Shown piece after piece: positions 18,098 through 28,208 of a DNA stretch of 64,000 nt (within the stretch, counting starts at the first letter, position 1; every line of letters begins with the position of its first letter). A program made the position numbers and the translations under genes. The DNA is from Gammaproteobacteria bacterium (GTDB taxonomy: Bacteria > Pseudomonadota > Gammaproteobacteria > Arenicellales > JAJDZL01): assembly GCA_022823625.1 (NCBI GenBank), contig JAJEHQ010000005.1, positions 1 through 64,000 on the forward strand, read 5' to 3'. Under the pieces are notes generated by a model. It was not told the DNA's origin and did not search any database. It saw only the letters and a program-made list of their open reading frames with translations.

Positions 18098-19204
18098 TCA
18101 GTCCTTCAGAATCTGCATGGCTGCGGGGTCCAGCATAACCCCAATACGGCTACCATTTTCGTAGTGAAGCTCATGACCGCGTATGTTTTGCAAGTGAACC
18201 GTGAATTCATCTCCGCTATCCAGTTCAACCACGTAGTGTGTGTGAGTACCAAAATAAACCATGCTCTTGACGACACCCTGCAAAGTTGCTTGCTCAGTCG
18301 CAGAAGTTAAGGTTGCCTGTTCTGGCCTGACTGCTACGGTTACCTTTTTTGCCGACAAAAGCGTTTGACCTGATGGCAGCTCAACTGCACTGGCCGGAGA
18401 AAACTGCACTCGTACATGCGTCTCGTTCTGTTCTGTAATCTGACCTTCCAAAAAATTGGAGTCTCCGATGAACTCCGCTACAAAACGTTCAGTCGGAAAA
18501 TTGTAAATCTCACTTGGTGTGCCAACCTGTAGGACACGGCCTTCGTTGATTACTGCCATTCGATCCGACATCGTAAGAGCTTCTTCCTGGTCATGCGTGA
18601 CAAATACAAATGTGATTCCCGTTTCGTGCTGCAGTCGTTTTAATTCGATCTGCATATCCTGGCGCAGCTTGTAATCCAACGCAGAGAGTGATTCATCTAG
18701 AAGCAGCACCTTGGGTTTGGGCGCCAGGGCTCGGGCTAATGCAACTCGCTGCTGCTGACCACCTGAAATATCGCTGGTTTGACGGTCGCCCAATTCTTCC
18801 ATTCGGACCAGGTTGAGCACTTCGTCTACAGTTTTCTCTATTTCTCCCTTGGGGCGTTTCAGCATTTCCAGTCCAAAACTTACGTTTTGTCGAACCGTCA
18901 TGTGTGGGAAAAGTGCGTAGTTTTGAAAGACTGTGTTCACCGGTCGAGTATACGGCGGCAAAAACGTGATGTCTTCCTGATAAAGTCGAATGCGACCGCT
19001 GGTAGGATGCTCAAATCCGGCAATCAGACGCAGTAGTGTTGTTTTGCCGCATCCGGATGGACCAAGCAGTGTGAAAAACTCATTCTCACGAATTTTCAGA
19101 CTGACATTGTCTAGCGCTGTAACAGAGCTCGTTTCACTCTCAAAAATTTTGGTCGCCGAATCAATCTCGACGGCGATTTGACGCTGGGAAATAGGATCAG
19201 ACAA
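18098..19204 (-). CDS. potG: Polyamine ABC transporter ATPase, PotA/PotG type
   Basis: 368 residues: Walker [14 protein letters not shown]-loop in [11 protein letters not shown], signature [14 protein letters not shown], Walker [13 protein letters not shown], then a TOBE domain (about residues 280-360) typical of the PotA/MalK group. It lies 8 nt downstream of ffh in the same direction, so the transporter may be partly read from the ffh transcript. Confidence 0.9.
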   Translation of the reverse strand: MSDPISQRQIAVEIDSATKIFESETSSVTALDNVSLKIRENEFFTLLGPSGCGKTTLLRLIAGFEHPTSGRIRLYQEDITFLPPYTRPVNTVFQNYALFPHMTVRQNVSFGLEMLKRPKGEIEKTVDEVLNLVRMEELGDRQTSDISGGQQQRVALARALAPKPKVLLLDESLSALDYKLRQDMQIELKRLQHETGITFVFVTHDQEEALTMSDRMAVINEGRVLQVGTPSEIYNFPTERFVAEFIGDSNFLEGQITEQNETHVRVQFSPASAVELPSGQTLLSAKKVTVAVRPEQATLTSATEQATLQGVVKSMVYFGTHTHYVVELDSGDEFTVHLQNIRGHELHYENGSRIGVMLDPAAMQILKD

Positions 19205-19212
19205 AATTGCAT

Positions 19213-20571
19213 CTACATGGGAAATTGATCTTTGAGCTGCTCCATACCAGGAATCTGCATTCTGCCTTTACCTTGCTGGCGTGCCATTTTTCTCATCGTC
19301 TTTTGCAATTTTTCGTACTTTCGAAGAAGCTGACTGACATGGCGAACTTCAACACCCGAACCGGTGGCTATTCTCGCTCTTCGACTGGCCCTGATAATCG
19401 CCGGCCGTTCTCGTTCATGCGGCGTCATCGAATTGATGATGGCGATTTCCCGACGCACAACTTCATCGGCACTGCCCAATTCCGGAAGTTTGCTTGAGGA
19501 TAGCCCGGGAATCATTTTCGCAAGACTGCTAATACCACCCATTTCCAACGTCATTAACATCTGGTCGCGGTAATCTGCGAGGTCCAGTCGACGACCTTTA
19601 CGTACTTTCTGTTCCAGTTGCTTGGCCTTGTCCTCATCGGCTTTTTCCTGCACCGATTCAATGAGTGTCAGCACATCACCCATACCGATGATTCTTGAGG
19701 CCATCCGGTCCGGATGAAAGAATTCCAACGCGTCAATGCCCTCGCCAACACCAATAAACTTGACTGGTTTTCCAGTAATCTGTCTCACCGACATCAGTGC
19801 GCCACCGCGTGCGTCACTGTCCAACTTGGTCACTACTACACCGGTAAGGTCTAGCTTTTCGTTAAACGCCGAAGCACTGTTGACAGCATCCTGTCCAATC
19901 ATTGCATCGAGAACAAAGAGCGTTTCATGTGGTGAAATGGCATGATGAACGCGTTCAATTTCATCCATCATCTTCTGGTCGACATGCAACCGACCAGCTG
20001 AGTCGATAATCACGAAGTCTATGGATGATCTGCGGGCGTGTGTTACTGCTTCAGTGGCGATATCTTGAGGTGACGTACTGGAATCAGTATTCCAAAACTC
20101 GGCGCCGACTGTTTCCGACAGTGTTTTTAACTGGTCAATTGCCGCGGGGCGGTAAATATCGACGCTTGTCAATAAAACGCTTTTTTTGTCTTTTTCCTTA
20201 AGTACACGCGCCAGTTTTGCAGCGGTGGTGGTTTTTCCAGAACCCTGTAGACCGGCGATCAGAATCACCGTTGGACCACCATCACTCTGATTAATTGGAA
20301 CATTGGAGTCGCCGAGAAGTACAGTCAGTTCTTCATGCACAATACTGATGATTGACTGTGCTGGCGTCAGACTCGCCAGTGTCTCGGCGTTGACGGCACG
20401 CTCCTTGACCTGCTCGATAAACTCGCGTGCAACCGGCAGCGCAACATCAGCTTCCAATAGAGCCCGCCGAACCTGCCGCAGCGCATCGTTTACGACAGAT
20501 TCAGTGAGTTTTTTGTTTCCTCGTAGTGAACCAAGTGCATTGGTTATTCGGTCTCGAAGAGTATCCAGCAT
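19213..20571 (-). CDS. ffh: Signal recognition particle GTPase Ffh
   Basis: SRP54 homologue that binds 4.5S RNA and signal sequences and delivers ribosomes to FtsY. It has an N-domain, a G-domain with [10 protein letters not shown] (107-116), DSAGR and [10 protein letters not shown], and a methionine-rich M-domain ([19 protein letters not shown] and the GSGV helix region). At 452 residues it is full length. It is divergent from the CorB-like gene across 104 nt, and the pot ATPase follows after 8 nt. Confidence 0.97.
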   Translation of the reverse strand: MLDTLRDRITNALGSLRGNKKLTESVVNDALRQVRRALLEADVALPVAREFIEQVKERAVNAETLASLTPAQSIISIVHEELTVLLGDSNVPINQSDGGPTVILIAGLQGSGKTTTAAKLARVLKEKDKKSVLLTSVDIYRPAAIDQLKTLSETVGAEFWNTDSSTSPQDIATEAVTHARRSSIDFVIIDSAGRLHVDQKMMDEIERVHHAISPHETLFVLDAMIGQDAVNSASAFNEKLDLTGVVVTKLDSDARGGALMSVRQITGKPVKFIGVGEGIDALEFFHPDRMASRIIGMGDVLTLIESVQEKADEDKAKQLEQKVRKGRRLDLADYRDQMLMTLEMGGISSLAKMIPGLSSSKLPELGSADEVVRREIAIINSMTPHERERPAIIRASRRARIATGSGVEVRHVSQLLRKYEKLQKTMRKMARQQGKGRMQIPGMEQLKDQFPM

Positions 20572-20675
20572 AAGATTTATTCCTTCATGCTTAAAATTTG
20601 CCGTAAATCATATTGGAAATATTGAACAAATTCCAATACACTTAACAGTACTAGACAGACCAACCGAATACTCAA

Positions 20676-21974
20676 TTGGACGACATTCCAGTTGGCATAT
20701 TATTTGCCTCGCTTGCAGTGCTGATCTGCCTGTCAGCATTTTTCTCTGCATCCGAGACAGCCACCATGGCTCTGAACCGATATCGTCTTGCCGACCAGGC
20801 GAGTAAGAAAAATCGCAGAGCCATTATGCTCCAGAAGATGATTCAGGAACCAGACCGGTTACTTGGAACCATTTTACTTGGCAATAATCTGGTAAATAAT
20901 GCTGCCGTAGCAATTACCACCATGTTGGCATGGAAGTTTTATGGTGAATCAGGAGTTGCAGTCGCTACAGCACTAATCACGATTGTCATCCTTGTTTTAG
21001 CCGAGATACCGCCCAAAACACTGGCAGCGATTTATCCTGAACGCATGGCATTTTTTGCGGCGTTTTTTCTGAATCTGCTGCAAAGAGTCTTGTACCCCGT
21101 TGTCTGGCTGATGAGTTCAGTCGTTACTCTGATCAGAAAAGTCCCGGCATTCAATAAGAATGTAAGCTCACAATCGCTGGATACTGACGAACTTAAACAT
21201 GCAGTGAAGGCGTCTGAACAGCATTTTGAGCAGGACCACCTAGAATTGCTGCTCAATATTCTAGAGCTTGGCTCGCAGACGGTTCAGAGTGCCATGGTAC
21301 CGCGCTCCGAAATACATGCCATTGATTTAGATGATGAAATCAGTGACATTATCGAACAGATCCGCAATGAACCGTATTCCCGAATGCCAGTGTACGACAA
21401 GTCATTCGAATTCATCAAAGGCGAACTAGATATCCGCGAATTACTGCAAATGAATGCTGTTGAAAACATCACTAAAAATCAGATTCTGGAGTCCCTGAAA
21501 GAGCCTATTTACCTGCCTGAAGATGCGAGACTGGTCGAACAGATACATCGAATGCAAAACGCAAATCGCAATATGGGTATTGTTATTGATGAATACGGTG
21601 AAGTGATGGGGATATTTACCTTACACGAGTTGCTTGCTCAATTTGCGGTTGTTATTGGCGGTCCCATTCAAGACAAGATACCTGGCATCGTACCAGAAGA
21701 ACAGGGCAGTTACCTGGTAAGTGCCAATATGAGTGTTAGAGATCTCAATCGGCTGATGAAGTGGAATCTGCCAACCGAAGGCCCGCATACCTTGAACGGT
21801 TTGATTATCGAACAGTACGAAGACATTCCGCAGCCTGGAATGTTGTTCGACATGAACGGTCACAAAGTAGAGACCGTCCGCGTCCGGGGTACTGCAGTCG
21901 ATGTGGCTCGGGTTTTCCCGATCGATAACGATGAAGTCGAATCAGATGACTCAATATCTCCAAGTCATGCTTAA
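20676..21974 (+). CDS. CNNM/CBS-domain membrane protein (CorB/HlyC-CorC family)
   Basis: 432 residues: an N-terminal DUF21/CNNM membrane domain (hydrophobic segments about 5-25, 60-80, 88-110, 118-145; FSASETATMALNRYRL), a CBS pair (about 200-325; MVPRSEIHAID) and a C-terminal CorC_HlyC domain. The family is linked to Mg2+/Co2+ homeostasis. Location next to ffh is conserved in gammaproteobacteria (yfjD/corB). The start is TTG at 20676. Confidence 0.88.
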   Translation: MDDIPVGILFASLAVLICLSAFFSASETATMALNRYRLADQASKKNRRAIMLQKMIQEPDRLLGTILLGNNLVNNAAVAITTMLAWKFYGESGVAVATALITIVILVLAEIPPKTLAAIYPERMAFFAAFFLNLLQRVLYPVVWLMSSVVTLIRKVPAFNKNVSSQSLDTDELKHAVKASEQHFEQDHLELLLNILELGSQTVQSAMVPRSEIHAIDLDDEISDIIEQIRNEPYSRMPVYDKSFEFIKGELDIRELLQMNAVENITKNQILESLKEPIYLPEDARLVEQIHRMQNANRNMGIVIDEYGEVMGIFTLHELLAQFAVVIGGPIQDKIPGIVPEEQGSYLVSANMSVRDLNRLMKWNLPTEGPHTLNGLIIEQYEDIPQPGMLFDMNGHKVETVRVRGTAVDVARVFPIDNDEVESDDSISPSHA

Positions 21975-22535
21975 GTTAGCATCAGATCGGTTAAGTCTAT
22001 ATCGTTTTTGGATTAGTTCCATTCTGCGAGCAAGACTTACCAGACTCTAAAAATTTGAGTCCAAGTATTCCAATAGTACTTTACTTGAATGAATTTACCC
22101 AATAGAGTCAATCAATTCGTACTCAGATGTATCCGTGTGCGTTTTGATTCTGATTGTATCAACCCTTGTAAATCGCATCCGTCGGAAATATTTTGTGGAG
22201 ACTTCTATTCGAAATTGATGCGAATAGGTTGATAAATTGCCTGAGTAGATGGTTTAGGTCATTGAAATGTAGCTTTCAAGATCACTTTTTTGTTCACGAC
22301 AACGTTCCGGTTTGGAGTAAGGTGACCAGATTTCAGCATAAGTTCGGTAGCGTTGCGCGAACCAATCCTAAACAAGAAGTGATAGTACTTCAGAGAATTT
22401 GCATCTGAATTTGAAAAACATACCGTCTGGTAGAATCAGCCTTGGCGCTACTTTGATCACTAAACCAAAAATAACTGTTCGTTTAGATTTTCGGATTCAA
22501 ATTTTTACTTGTAATTTTTCAAGGAATTGACTTTA
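21975..22535. other. Non-coding AT-rich stretch before the accessory cassette
   Basis: About 560 nt without a convincing gene. A 71-codon frame at 22193-22408 has no recognisable domain or SD. A weak hairpin GACTC/GAGTC lies about 110 nt after the CorB stop. Base composition becomes visibly more AT-rich toward the right, as in the cassette that follows. No att-like direct repeat was found by eye. Confidence 0.5.
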
Positions 22536-23045
22536 ATGTCAATTGAACAAGCGATATCTAGTCGTGTTAATGACGGTAGTTTAAAGTTGGTTATTCCGAT
22601 GGCTCCATCTGATAGATTACTTCGGAGTCTTTATTTGACTCGAGAGTTGTACGATGAAGTCTATGAGGAGAAGGAAAGTTTGATTGAACAGAAAATGTTT
22701 TCAATTCTAATTGCGGATTTAGAGGTGATTGTGAACAGTGATACTATTGATCCCCAATATTTTCGGTGTTTGGAACCCCGTAAAGCAGGAATCTGGGAAA
22801 TTAGAAGCACGAGACAAGAACCTCAAATTAGGATATTTGGTGCTTTTGCAGCTAAGAATATTTTCATTGCCACTCACTACAAACTAAGAGACGAGCTAGG
22901 TAGAAAACATAGTGGACAGTGGGAACTAGAAATCAAGCACACCCAGAGAACTTGGAGTGAACTCTTTCCTGCTTATACTCATAAGAAAACCAGCGATCGA
23001 AATCAATTGTATACAGGAGCATTGGATGAAGAGTACTTTAGATAG
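22536..23045 (+). CDS. RelE/HigB-like (Gp49/DUF891-type) toxin candidate
   Basis: 169 residues from the ATG at 22536, chosen for AAGGAA 9 nt upstream over an in-frame TTG at 22527. Residues about 72-145 resemble the RelE/HigB fold: an IWEIRSTR strand, then IRIFGAFAAKNIFIATHYKLRDELG. This is where HigB/Gp49 proteins have a WELR...RIFY...HGFVKK pattern. The N-terminal 70 residues are an unassigned extension. It overlaps the downstream HTH gene by 20 nt, giving toxin-first order as in higBA. If so, it would be a ribosome-dependent mRNA interferase; this is inferred, not shown. Confidence 0.55.
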   Translation: MSIEQAISSRVNDGSLKLVIPMAPSDRLLRSLYLTRELYDEVYEEKESLIEQKMFSILIADLEVIVNSDTIDPQYFRCLEPRKAGIWEIRSTRQEPQIRIFGAFAAKNIFIATHYKLRDELGRKHSGQWELEIKHTQRTWSELFPAYTHKKTSDRNQLYTGALDEEYFR

Positions 23046-23532
23046 AAACAAGATTCCAGCAAAAGATATCTTTTATTTCAGACAAAGATTGAAAAACAAG
23101 ATATTTCAGTCCGCATTGGCATATTTTGCCGATTTAGCGAAAGAAAGGAATTTGACAAAAAAAGAAATAGCGAAATCGCTAAGTAAAGACCCTGCCCAAA
23201 TCACCAGATGGTTTGCTGGCCCCAATAATTGGACACTAGACACTATCAGTGACCTTCTACTGGCTATGGATGCAGAATTGAAGTACGAAATTGTCTCCTT
23301 GCATGAAAATAGTCAGCAAACTACGCAATTTCCAGCAATCAGTGAAAATTCAGCAAAATCAGGAATTGCCCTAACAAAGACAAACACCATTCCGACAATT
23401 GGTAATTTTCCGAATGATAATAAAGGCACTAAAAATGCAGTAGCAATGAAGAGAAGTTTATATATGCAGGGTTCCCGCCAAGTGAGTGATGCTCAAGTCG
23501 CAAAACAGGCAATTTACCGTAAAACAGGCTAG
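23026..23532 (+). CDS. HTH protein, antitoxin candidate
   Basis: 168 residues. The ATG at 23026 has an excellent SD (AGGAG, 6 nt spacing) and lies inside the end of the preceding gene. Residues about 31-83 form a Cro/XRE-like helix-turn-helix (LAKERNLTKKEIAKSLSKDP, then WTLDTISDLLLAM). The C-terminal half (about 90-168) is low in hydrophobic residues and rich in Ser, Asn, Thr and Lys, so it may be disordered, as in many antitoxins that bind toxin through a flexible tail. The RelE-like upstream partner supports an antitoxin and autorepressor role. Confidence 0.6.
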   Translation: MKSTLDRNKIPAKDIFYFRQRLKNKIFQSALAYFADLAKERNLTKKEIAKSLSKDPAQITRWFAGPNNWTLDTISDLLLAMDAELKYEIVSLHENSQQTTQFPAISENSAKSGIALTKTNTIPTIGNFPNDNKGTKNAVAMKRSLYMQGSRQVSDAQVAKQAIYRKTG

Positions 23533-23581
23533 TTACAATGACACTAGAGCGTCCATTAGTACCGCCATTGATTGATTCACC

Positions 23582-24250
23582 ATGAAATTACTGTCTGTAC
23601 GTGTTGCTAGATCAGTTTGGTTGTTTCCAACAGACTACTTAAATCCAAATGGTAGTTCGGTTATACCTGTGATTGAAGGAGTCATCGACCGTTATTCATT
23701 TTTAGTACGTCCATCTTTAACTGAAGTATTTAGTTCTGAGAATACAGGTTTGGAGTTGAAAGCTGGTACCTTTATCACGCAAGATAACATGCCTGTCCAT
23801 GTATCTTTATCTGTCTATCGTGATGGTATGGTTGCTGACACACAGTCTTCTACCAAGGATACTGATCTTTTTCTGGAAGATGTACTAACATTCCTTAGCG
23901 ATAGTTTTGATATGGTTCCATACAGTGAATTACCAATAAACAGAACATACTTGAGTGAAATTCACTTTACGTTAAACCAAACGCCAGATTTCTTTAGTAA
24001 TCTAACTGACTCTTTCATTGAAAATTCATCAAGTTACATAGATAGTGACAAACTTGGCGAATTTCAGTTTATGGGATTTTGGCTAGCAACAGATCCAGGG
24101 TTGTCAAATAATCCTTCATCCATTCGGGTTGAAAGAGTGATTGACGTACCATTCAATGAAAATAGATATTTTTCATCGGGACAGATAAAAACCAGCGAAC
24201 ACATCGAGTTATTAGAAGGACTCGAAACTGTCGATTGTCAACCAAAATGA
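23582..24250 (+). CDS. Unknown protein, third gene of the accessory cassette
   Basis: 222 residues, same strand, 49 nt after the HTH gene and closed by a terminator. No signal peptide or membrane helix; the pattern alternates beta-strand-like segments (LLSVRVARSVWLFP, VHVSLSVYRDGM, IHFTLNQTP) with acidic loops. No domain recognised and no Cys/His metal site. No clear SD precedes the ATG. Codon use is AT-rich like its two neighbours and unlike the flanking core genes, so the three probably arrived together. Function unknown; a third component of the TA-like system is one possibility. Confidence 0.6.
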   Translation: MKLLSVRVARSVWLFPTDYLNPNGSSVIPVIEGVIDRYSFLVRPSLTEVFSSENTGLELKAGTFITQDNMPVHVSLSVYRDGMVADTQSSTKDTDLFLEDVLTFLSDSFDMVPYSELPINRTYLSEIHFTLNQTPDFFSNLTDSFIENSSSYIDSDKLGEFQFMGFWLATDPGLSNNPSSIRVERVIDVPFNENRYFSSGQIKTSEHIELLEGLETVDCQPK

Positions 24251-24290
24251 GATTTGCGGGCTTAATTTAGTTTCGCAGCTTTGAGCGAAA

Positions 24291-24325
24291 TTTGGGGTCG
24301 CTCCAACTCCAAAAACCATTTTTTT
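24291..24325 (+). terminator. Intrinsic terminator of the accessory cassette
   Basis: TTTGGGGT (24291-24298) pairs with ACTCCAAA (24306-24313) in an 8-bp stem with one G-T pair and a 7-nt loop. It is followed after five bases by seven T residues (24319-24325). It lies 41 nt past the third cassette gene. A second perfect hairpin without a T-tract (TCATGCA/TGCATGA, 24377-24395) sits between it and tsaB. Confidence 0.65.
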
Positions 24326-24428
24326 CACTTCGAGAGTCGTCGACAAAGAGATTTTCAGGTATGGTATGTTACAAACTCATGCATCTTTTGCATGAAGTTA
24401 CAGCCCTCAAATCATATTGGCATTCCCG

Positions 24429-25079
24429 CTACATGAAGTATGGAGAATGGTAATTGGGGACTGCAAGACAGGCATCCCGTCCGCTCCCTTGATTTAAACC
24501 CCCTTCACCCAGCAAAGCTATCTCTGAGGCATGAGGCGTTTGATTTTTTGCCCACTCAAAACGCTGCGGACTCATCTGGATTAATTTTTCAGTATGCATA
24601 TCCCAACCGCTACCGGCACCACACCAGCCCTCGCCCGAAAAGTCGAGATCCGCTATCGAAGATAATTTCTCCTCACCACACAAATCCATTAAACCACTGG
24701 AATTACGAACATATCTGCCCCAATAGACATTTGAACGCTTGGCATCAATCGCAACAATTACTTTGTCACATGTTTGCTTTTGGGCGACTGCTGCCATACA
24801 GGAAACTGGCACAACTGGCACGTCGATTCCAAATGCGATGCCCTGCGCTACTCCAGCAGCAATTCTAAGTCCGGTGAACGAACCTGGACCGACACCAAAC
24901 GCTACTGCATCGATGTCTCTGGGTTCCAGCCCAGCATTAGCGAACATCTGGTCGATCATGATCAAAACCGATTGATTGCGATTTCGCTTAGCCTGCAACT
25001 GATTACTCAGCATCTCATCATTCATCTTCAGAGCAACGGAAAGCACATCATCAGATGTGTTGATGGCAAGAATGTTCAT
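24429..25079 (-). CDS. tsaB: tRNA threonylcarbamoyladenosine biosynthesis protein TsaB
   Basis: 216-residue ASKHA-fold partner of TsaD in t6A37 synthesis. N-terminal LAINTSDDVLSVAL and GVGPGSFTGLRIAAGVAQGIAFG are diagnostic. It overlaps the upstream helicase by 4 nt; tsaB next to a dinG/yoaA gene is a familiar gammaproteobacterial pairing. Confidence 0.94.
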   Translation of the reverse strand: MNILAINTSDDVLSVALKMNDEMLSNQLQAKRNRNQSVLIMIDQMFANAGLEPRDIDAVAFGVGPGSFTGLRIAAGVAQGIAFGIDVPVVPVSCMAAVAQKQTCDKVIVAIDAKRSNVYWGRYVRNSSGLMDLCGEEKLSSIADLDFSGEGWCGAGSGWDMHTEKLIQMSPQRFEWAKNQTPHASEIALLGEGGLNQGSGRDACLAVPNYHSPYFM

Positions 25080-26980
25080 GTCGAAAAAAATTGATCAACT
25101 CTCGCTAGCGAGTCAGATCGAGGCATCGGGGGCAGGCTGTCTAAAAATTCCTTGCCATACGATCTTTGATTAATGCGTGGATCACACAGCACAAGCACTC
25201 CACGATCTGAGACATCCCGAATCAGTCGACCCGAGCCTTGCTTCAGTGTCAACACCGCACTCGGCACCTGCCAGTCATTGAAAAAATTCCTGCCGCTTTC
25301 CTCCATCAGAGTACGCCTGGCGTTTGCCTTTGGATTGTCAAATGGGGCGAACGGCAGCTTATCAATTACCACGCAAGACAGTTCGTCCCCTTTTATGTCA
25401 ATCCCCTCCCAAAATCCCATGGTGCCCAACAATACCGCGTTGCCATCCCGCTTGAATTCCGCCAACAGGTGGGTATTGGGTCGGTCGTATTGACAAAGTA
25501 GTTTGTAACCAATGCGTTCTGTAAGGTATTCCTTCGCAGCTTTCATTGATGCAATTGTGGTAAACAGAACAAGCATCCTACCCTTTGATATTGGCACCAA
25601 CTGTTCAACAACCTCGACAACCCGCCTATCGTATTCCTCACGACTTTGATAATTCGGTAGAGGCATTTTGGGCGGAAAATAGGCGAGTGCCTGATTTTCA
25701 AAATCAAATGGACTGTCCCAGCGCTGGTGGATGGATTCACTGAGTCCCATACTATGCTCAAAATGTGAAAAATCCTCCCCGACTGCCATTGATGCTGAAG
25801 TAAAAATCCAGCTGCCATCGAAATTTGAGATCGCCGGTCCAAATTCACTGCGAGGCTCCAAAGGCAACCGGTGGAATGAAAATCCGTGCCTAGTCTTTTC
25901 CACCCAGCTAGCGACTTCAACATTGTCCCTCTCCAGAATAGTTTTTGCATCCTCAGAGATTCCCAAAGCGAGATCGCGACATTTTTCGATTTCCGGTGAT
26001 GAGTCAATGTAGGGATCAAGATTTTGAACCGCCTGATCCAAAGCACTGACGATGTTCCAATATCGAGCAACAAGATCCTGTCTATTCTGAAACTCGTCCA
26101 GTGACCACTGTGTCAATTCGACACCCATCTTCTGATCTAACTGATCAGTTGCGTCGGACACTGACTTTGTGATGGAACGCACGACATCAAAATCCAGATC
26201 AGCAGTCTTTTCCGCATATTCCAAATTTTCACAAAATTCATCGAGACGTTGCTTTGAAACAGTCAAGCTAAGTGATTCGCATGCAATATCCGGAAACCGG
26301 TGAGCCTCGTCAACTATGACCACTTCAACTCCATAGGCATCGGAATTTTCGCCCTCGGCATCACCGTGTGTCATCTCCAAACTCAAAAGATTGTGATTCA
26401 CCACTAGTACATCAGCCTGTCGTGCTGCGTTTCGTGCGCGATTGGCATAACAGGGATTCCAATGCTTGCAGTTCGAACCAACACACATTCGACCGGTTGT
26501 GGTCATCTGCCGACGTTCATCAGCATGCAACTCATACTCTGAAATGTCACCATCATCGCGTTCCACCACCCAGTTGTAGACAGCTTTGAATTTTCGGCTG
26601 AACCCCAGTAGATCAGGATTTTTTTGTGCGTGCTCGTATTTGAGCAGACACAGGTAATTTGACCGACCTTTGAGGATTCTTATGGTGGGATTCAGGTTTA
26701 GAACCTCACATACCACTGGAATGTCTTTTTGGAACAGCTGTTCCTGCAAGTGTTTGGTACGTGTGGAAACGAGTGTCTTTTTTCCGTTCAGCAGAGGCGG
26801 AACCAGATAGGCAAAGGTTTTACCGGTTCCGGTTCCTGATTCCACCAGAGCCACTTGACTCGTGAGAATCGCAGATTCGACTGCTTCAGCCATTTCCCCC
26901 TGGCAGTCGCGGACTGTAAACCAGTCTAGGTGTCTGGCGAATGGACCTTGCGGCCCCAACACATTCAAACTTTCCGACAT
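25076..26980 (-). CDS. DinG-family Fe-S ATP-dependent helicase (YoaA type)
   Basis: 634 residues. Walker A is in ESGTGTGKTFAYLVP and the DEAH box in VVIVDEAHRFPD. The four iron-sulfur Cys lie between them (YLC, then MCVGSNCKHWNPC). C-terminal helicase motifs include QGSGRLIRD. XPD/DinG enzymes unwind DNA 5'-to-3' at damage, D-loops or R-loops. YoaA is favoured over DinG because of length and the tsaB neighbour. Confidence 0.9.
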   Translation of the reverse strand: MSESLNVLGPQGPFARHLDWFTVRDCQGEMAEAVESAILTSQVALVESGTGTGKTFAYLVPPLLNGKKTLVSTRTKHLQEQLFQKDIPVVCEVLNLNPTIRILKGRSNYLCLLKYEHAQKNPDLLGFSRKFKAVYNWVVERDDGDISEYELHADERRQMTTTGRMCVGSNCKHWNPCYANRARNAARQADVLVVNHNLLSLEMTHGDAEGENSDAYGVEVVIVDEAHRFPDIACESLSLTVSKQRLDEFCENLEYAEKTADLDFDVVRSITKSVSDATDQLDQKMGVELTQWSLDEFQNRQDLVARYWNIVSALDQAVQNLDPYIDSSPEIEKCRDLALGISEDAKTILERDNVEVASWVEKTRHGFSFHRLPLEPRSEFGPAISNFDGSWIFTSASMAVGEDFSHFEHSMGLSESIHQRWDSPFDFENQALAYFPPKMPLPNYQSREEYDRRVVEVVEQLVPISKGRMLVLFTTIASMKAAKEYLTERIGYKLLCQYDRPNTHLLAEFKRDGNAVLLGTMGFWEGIDIKGDELSCVVIDKLPFAPFDNPKANARRTLMEESGRNFFNDWQVPSAVLTLKQGSGRLIRDVSDRGVLVLCDPRINQRSYGKEFLDSLPPMPRSDSLARVDQFFST

Positions 26981-27003
26981 GGCCGCGCCGATAGACGCTA
27001 AGT

Positions 27004-27050
27004 CGACTGGCTGAGCGCAGCCAAGTCGGGTTGTGCAGCTCTATGCTGCA
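27004..27050 (-). terminator. Tandem hairpins at the end of the heat-shock operon
   Basis: TGGCTG-AGCG-CAGCCA flanked by CGAC/GTCG with one bulge (27004-27028) is preceded in the transcript by TGCAGC/GCTGCA (27034-27050), which spans the dnaJ stop. No U-tract follows, so this is either a Rho-dependent end or a 3'-protecting structure. Confidence 0.4.
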
Positions 27051-28168
27051 AGTCGATCCCAGAAGGACCTGATTCGCTGAGCCCAGTTGTTTTGATTGGG
27101 AGAATGCCGGGCGGCTCCCTGCTGGACAAGATCATCGAACTCTTTCAACAGCGCTTTTTGTTTGCCTGTTAAGTTTACAGGAGTCTCGACAATGAGTTTG
27201 CAATACAAGTCTCCGACATCGCTGGACGATCGGACATTTTGAATGCCCTTTCCACGCAAGCGCATTATCTTGCCGGATTGTGTTTCCGGGCGAATTTTCA
27301 GATTGGCTCGACCTTCCAGGGTCGGGACTTCAACGCTTCCACCAATTGCGGCGGTACAAATACTAATGGGAACTTCACAATAAATGCTGTTGCCGTCGCG
27401 CTCAAATATTGCATGCGGGCGAATGTGAATCTGAACAAACAGATCACCTGGCGCCGTGCCAGCCCGACCAGCCTCCCCCTTGCCTGGAATGCGAATCTGG
27501 TTTCCAGAATCAATACCAGCGGGTATCTGTACTGCAAGCCGCGTCCTCTTATGAACCCGACCCTGTCCATCACAGCTGTGACAAGGATCGGTGATGATGG
27601 TACCCTGCCCATGGCATTTTGGACAGGTTTGCTGTAGCGAAAATCCCATCTGCTGAATTCGTACCTGTCCATGACCGCCACACGTACCGCAAGTGCTTGG
27701 CTCCGTGCCTCTACGAGCCCCGGAACCATCACAAGATTCACAGGGCACCAGCCTTGGAACATCAATCTCAGTCTCTGTACCGTGCGCTGCTTCTTCCAGA
27801 TCGATTTCCAGCGTGTACTTGAGGTTTGCCCCCTGTGCTTGGCGGCTGCTTTGGCGTCCAGCTCCAAATATGTCACTGAAAATGTCGCCGAAGATATCAC
27901 CAAAACCAGCCCCTCCGGAGAATCCGCTGCTTGCAAAGCCTTCAAGACCATCGTGTCCAAAACGATCATAACGGGATCGGGCATCCGAGTCCATCAATAC
28001 TTCATAGGCTTCTTTTGCTTCTTTGAATTTCGTTTCAGCTTCTTCAAGATTTTCCTGGTTGCGGTCCGGATGAAATTTCATGGCCAAACGACGATAGGCG
28101 CGTTTGATGTCTGTTTCAGAAGCGTCCTTCTGAACACCTAAAACCTGGTAGTAGTCGCGTTTGGCCAT
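27041..28168 (-). CDS. dnaJ: Chaperone DnaJ
   Basis: 375-residue type I Hsp40 that stimulates DnaK. J-domain with HPD in KFHPDRNQ, a Gly/Phe region ([21 protein letters not shown]), and four CxxCxGxG zinc modules ([32 protein letters not shown]), then the substrate-binding C-terminal domains. It follows dnaK by 40 nt, in which GATAAAC/GTTTATC (28191-28213) can form a hairpin. Confidence 0.97.
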   Translation of the reverse strand: MAKRDYYQVLGVQKDASETDIKRAYRRLAMKFHPDRNQENLEEAETKFKEAKEAYEVLMDSDARSRYDRFGHDGLEGFASSGFSGGAGFGDIFGDIFSDIFGAGRQSSRQAQGANLKYTLEIDLEEAAHGTETEIDVPRLVPCESCDGSGARRGTEPSTCGTCGGHGQVRIQQMGFSLQQTCPKCHGQGTIITDPCHSCDGQGRVHKRTRLAVQIPAGIDSGNQIRIPGKGEAGRAGTAPGDLFVQIHIRPHAIFERDGNSIYCEVPISICTAAIGGSVEVPTLEGRANLKIRPETQSGKIMRLRGKGIQNVRSSSDVGDLYCKLIVETPVNLTGKQKALLKEFDDLVQQGAARHSPNQNNWAQRIRSFWDRLAA

Positions 28169-28208
28169 GGATATCGCTTAGCGCTGAGTTGATAAACTAC
28201 CGAATTGT

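Noticed and set aside
22193..22408. 71-codon frame in the gap before the accessory cassette
   Set aside because: No domain, no SD, and amino-acid composition is not gene-like.
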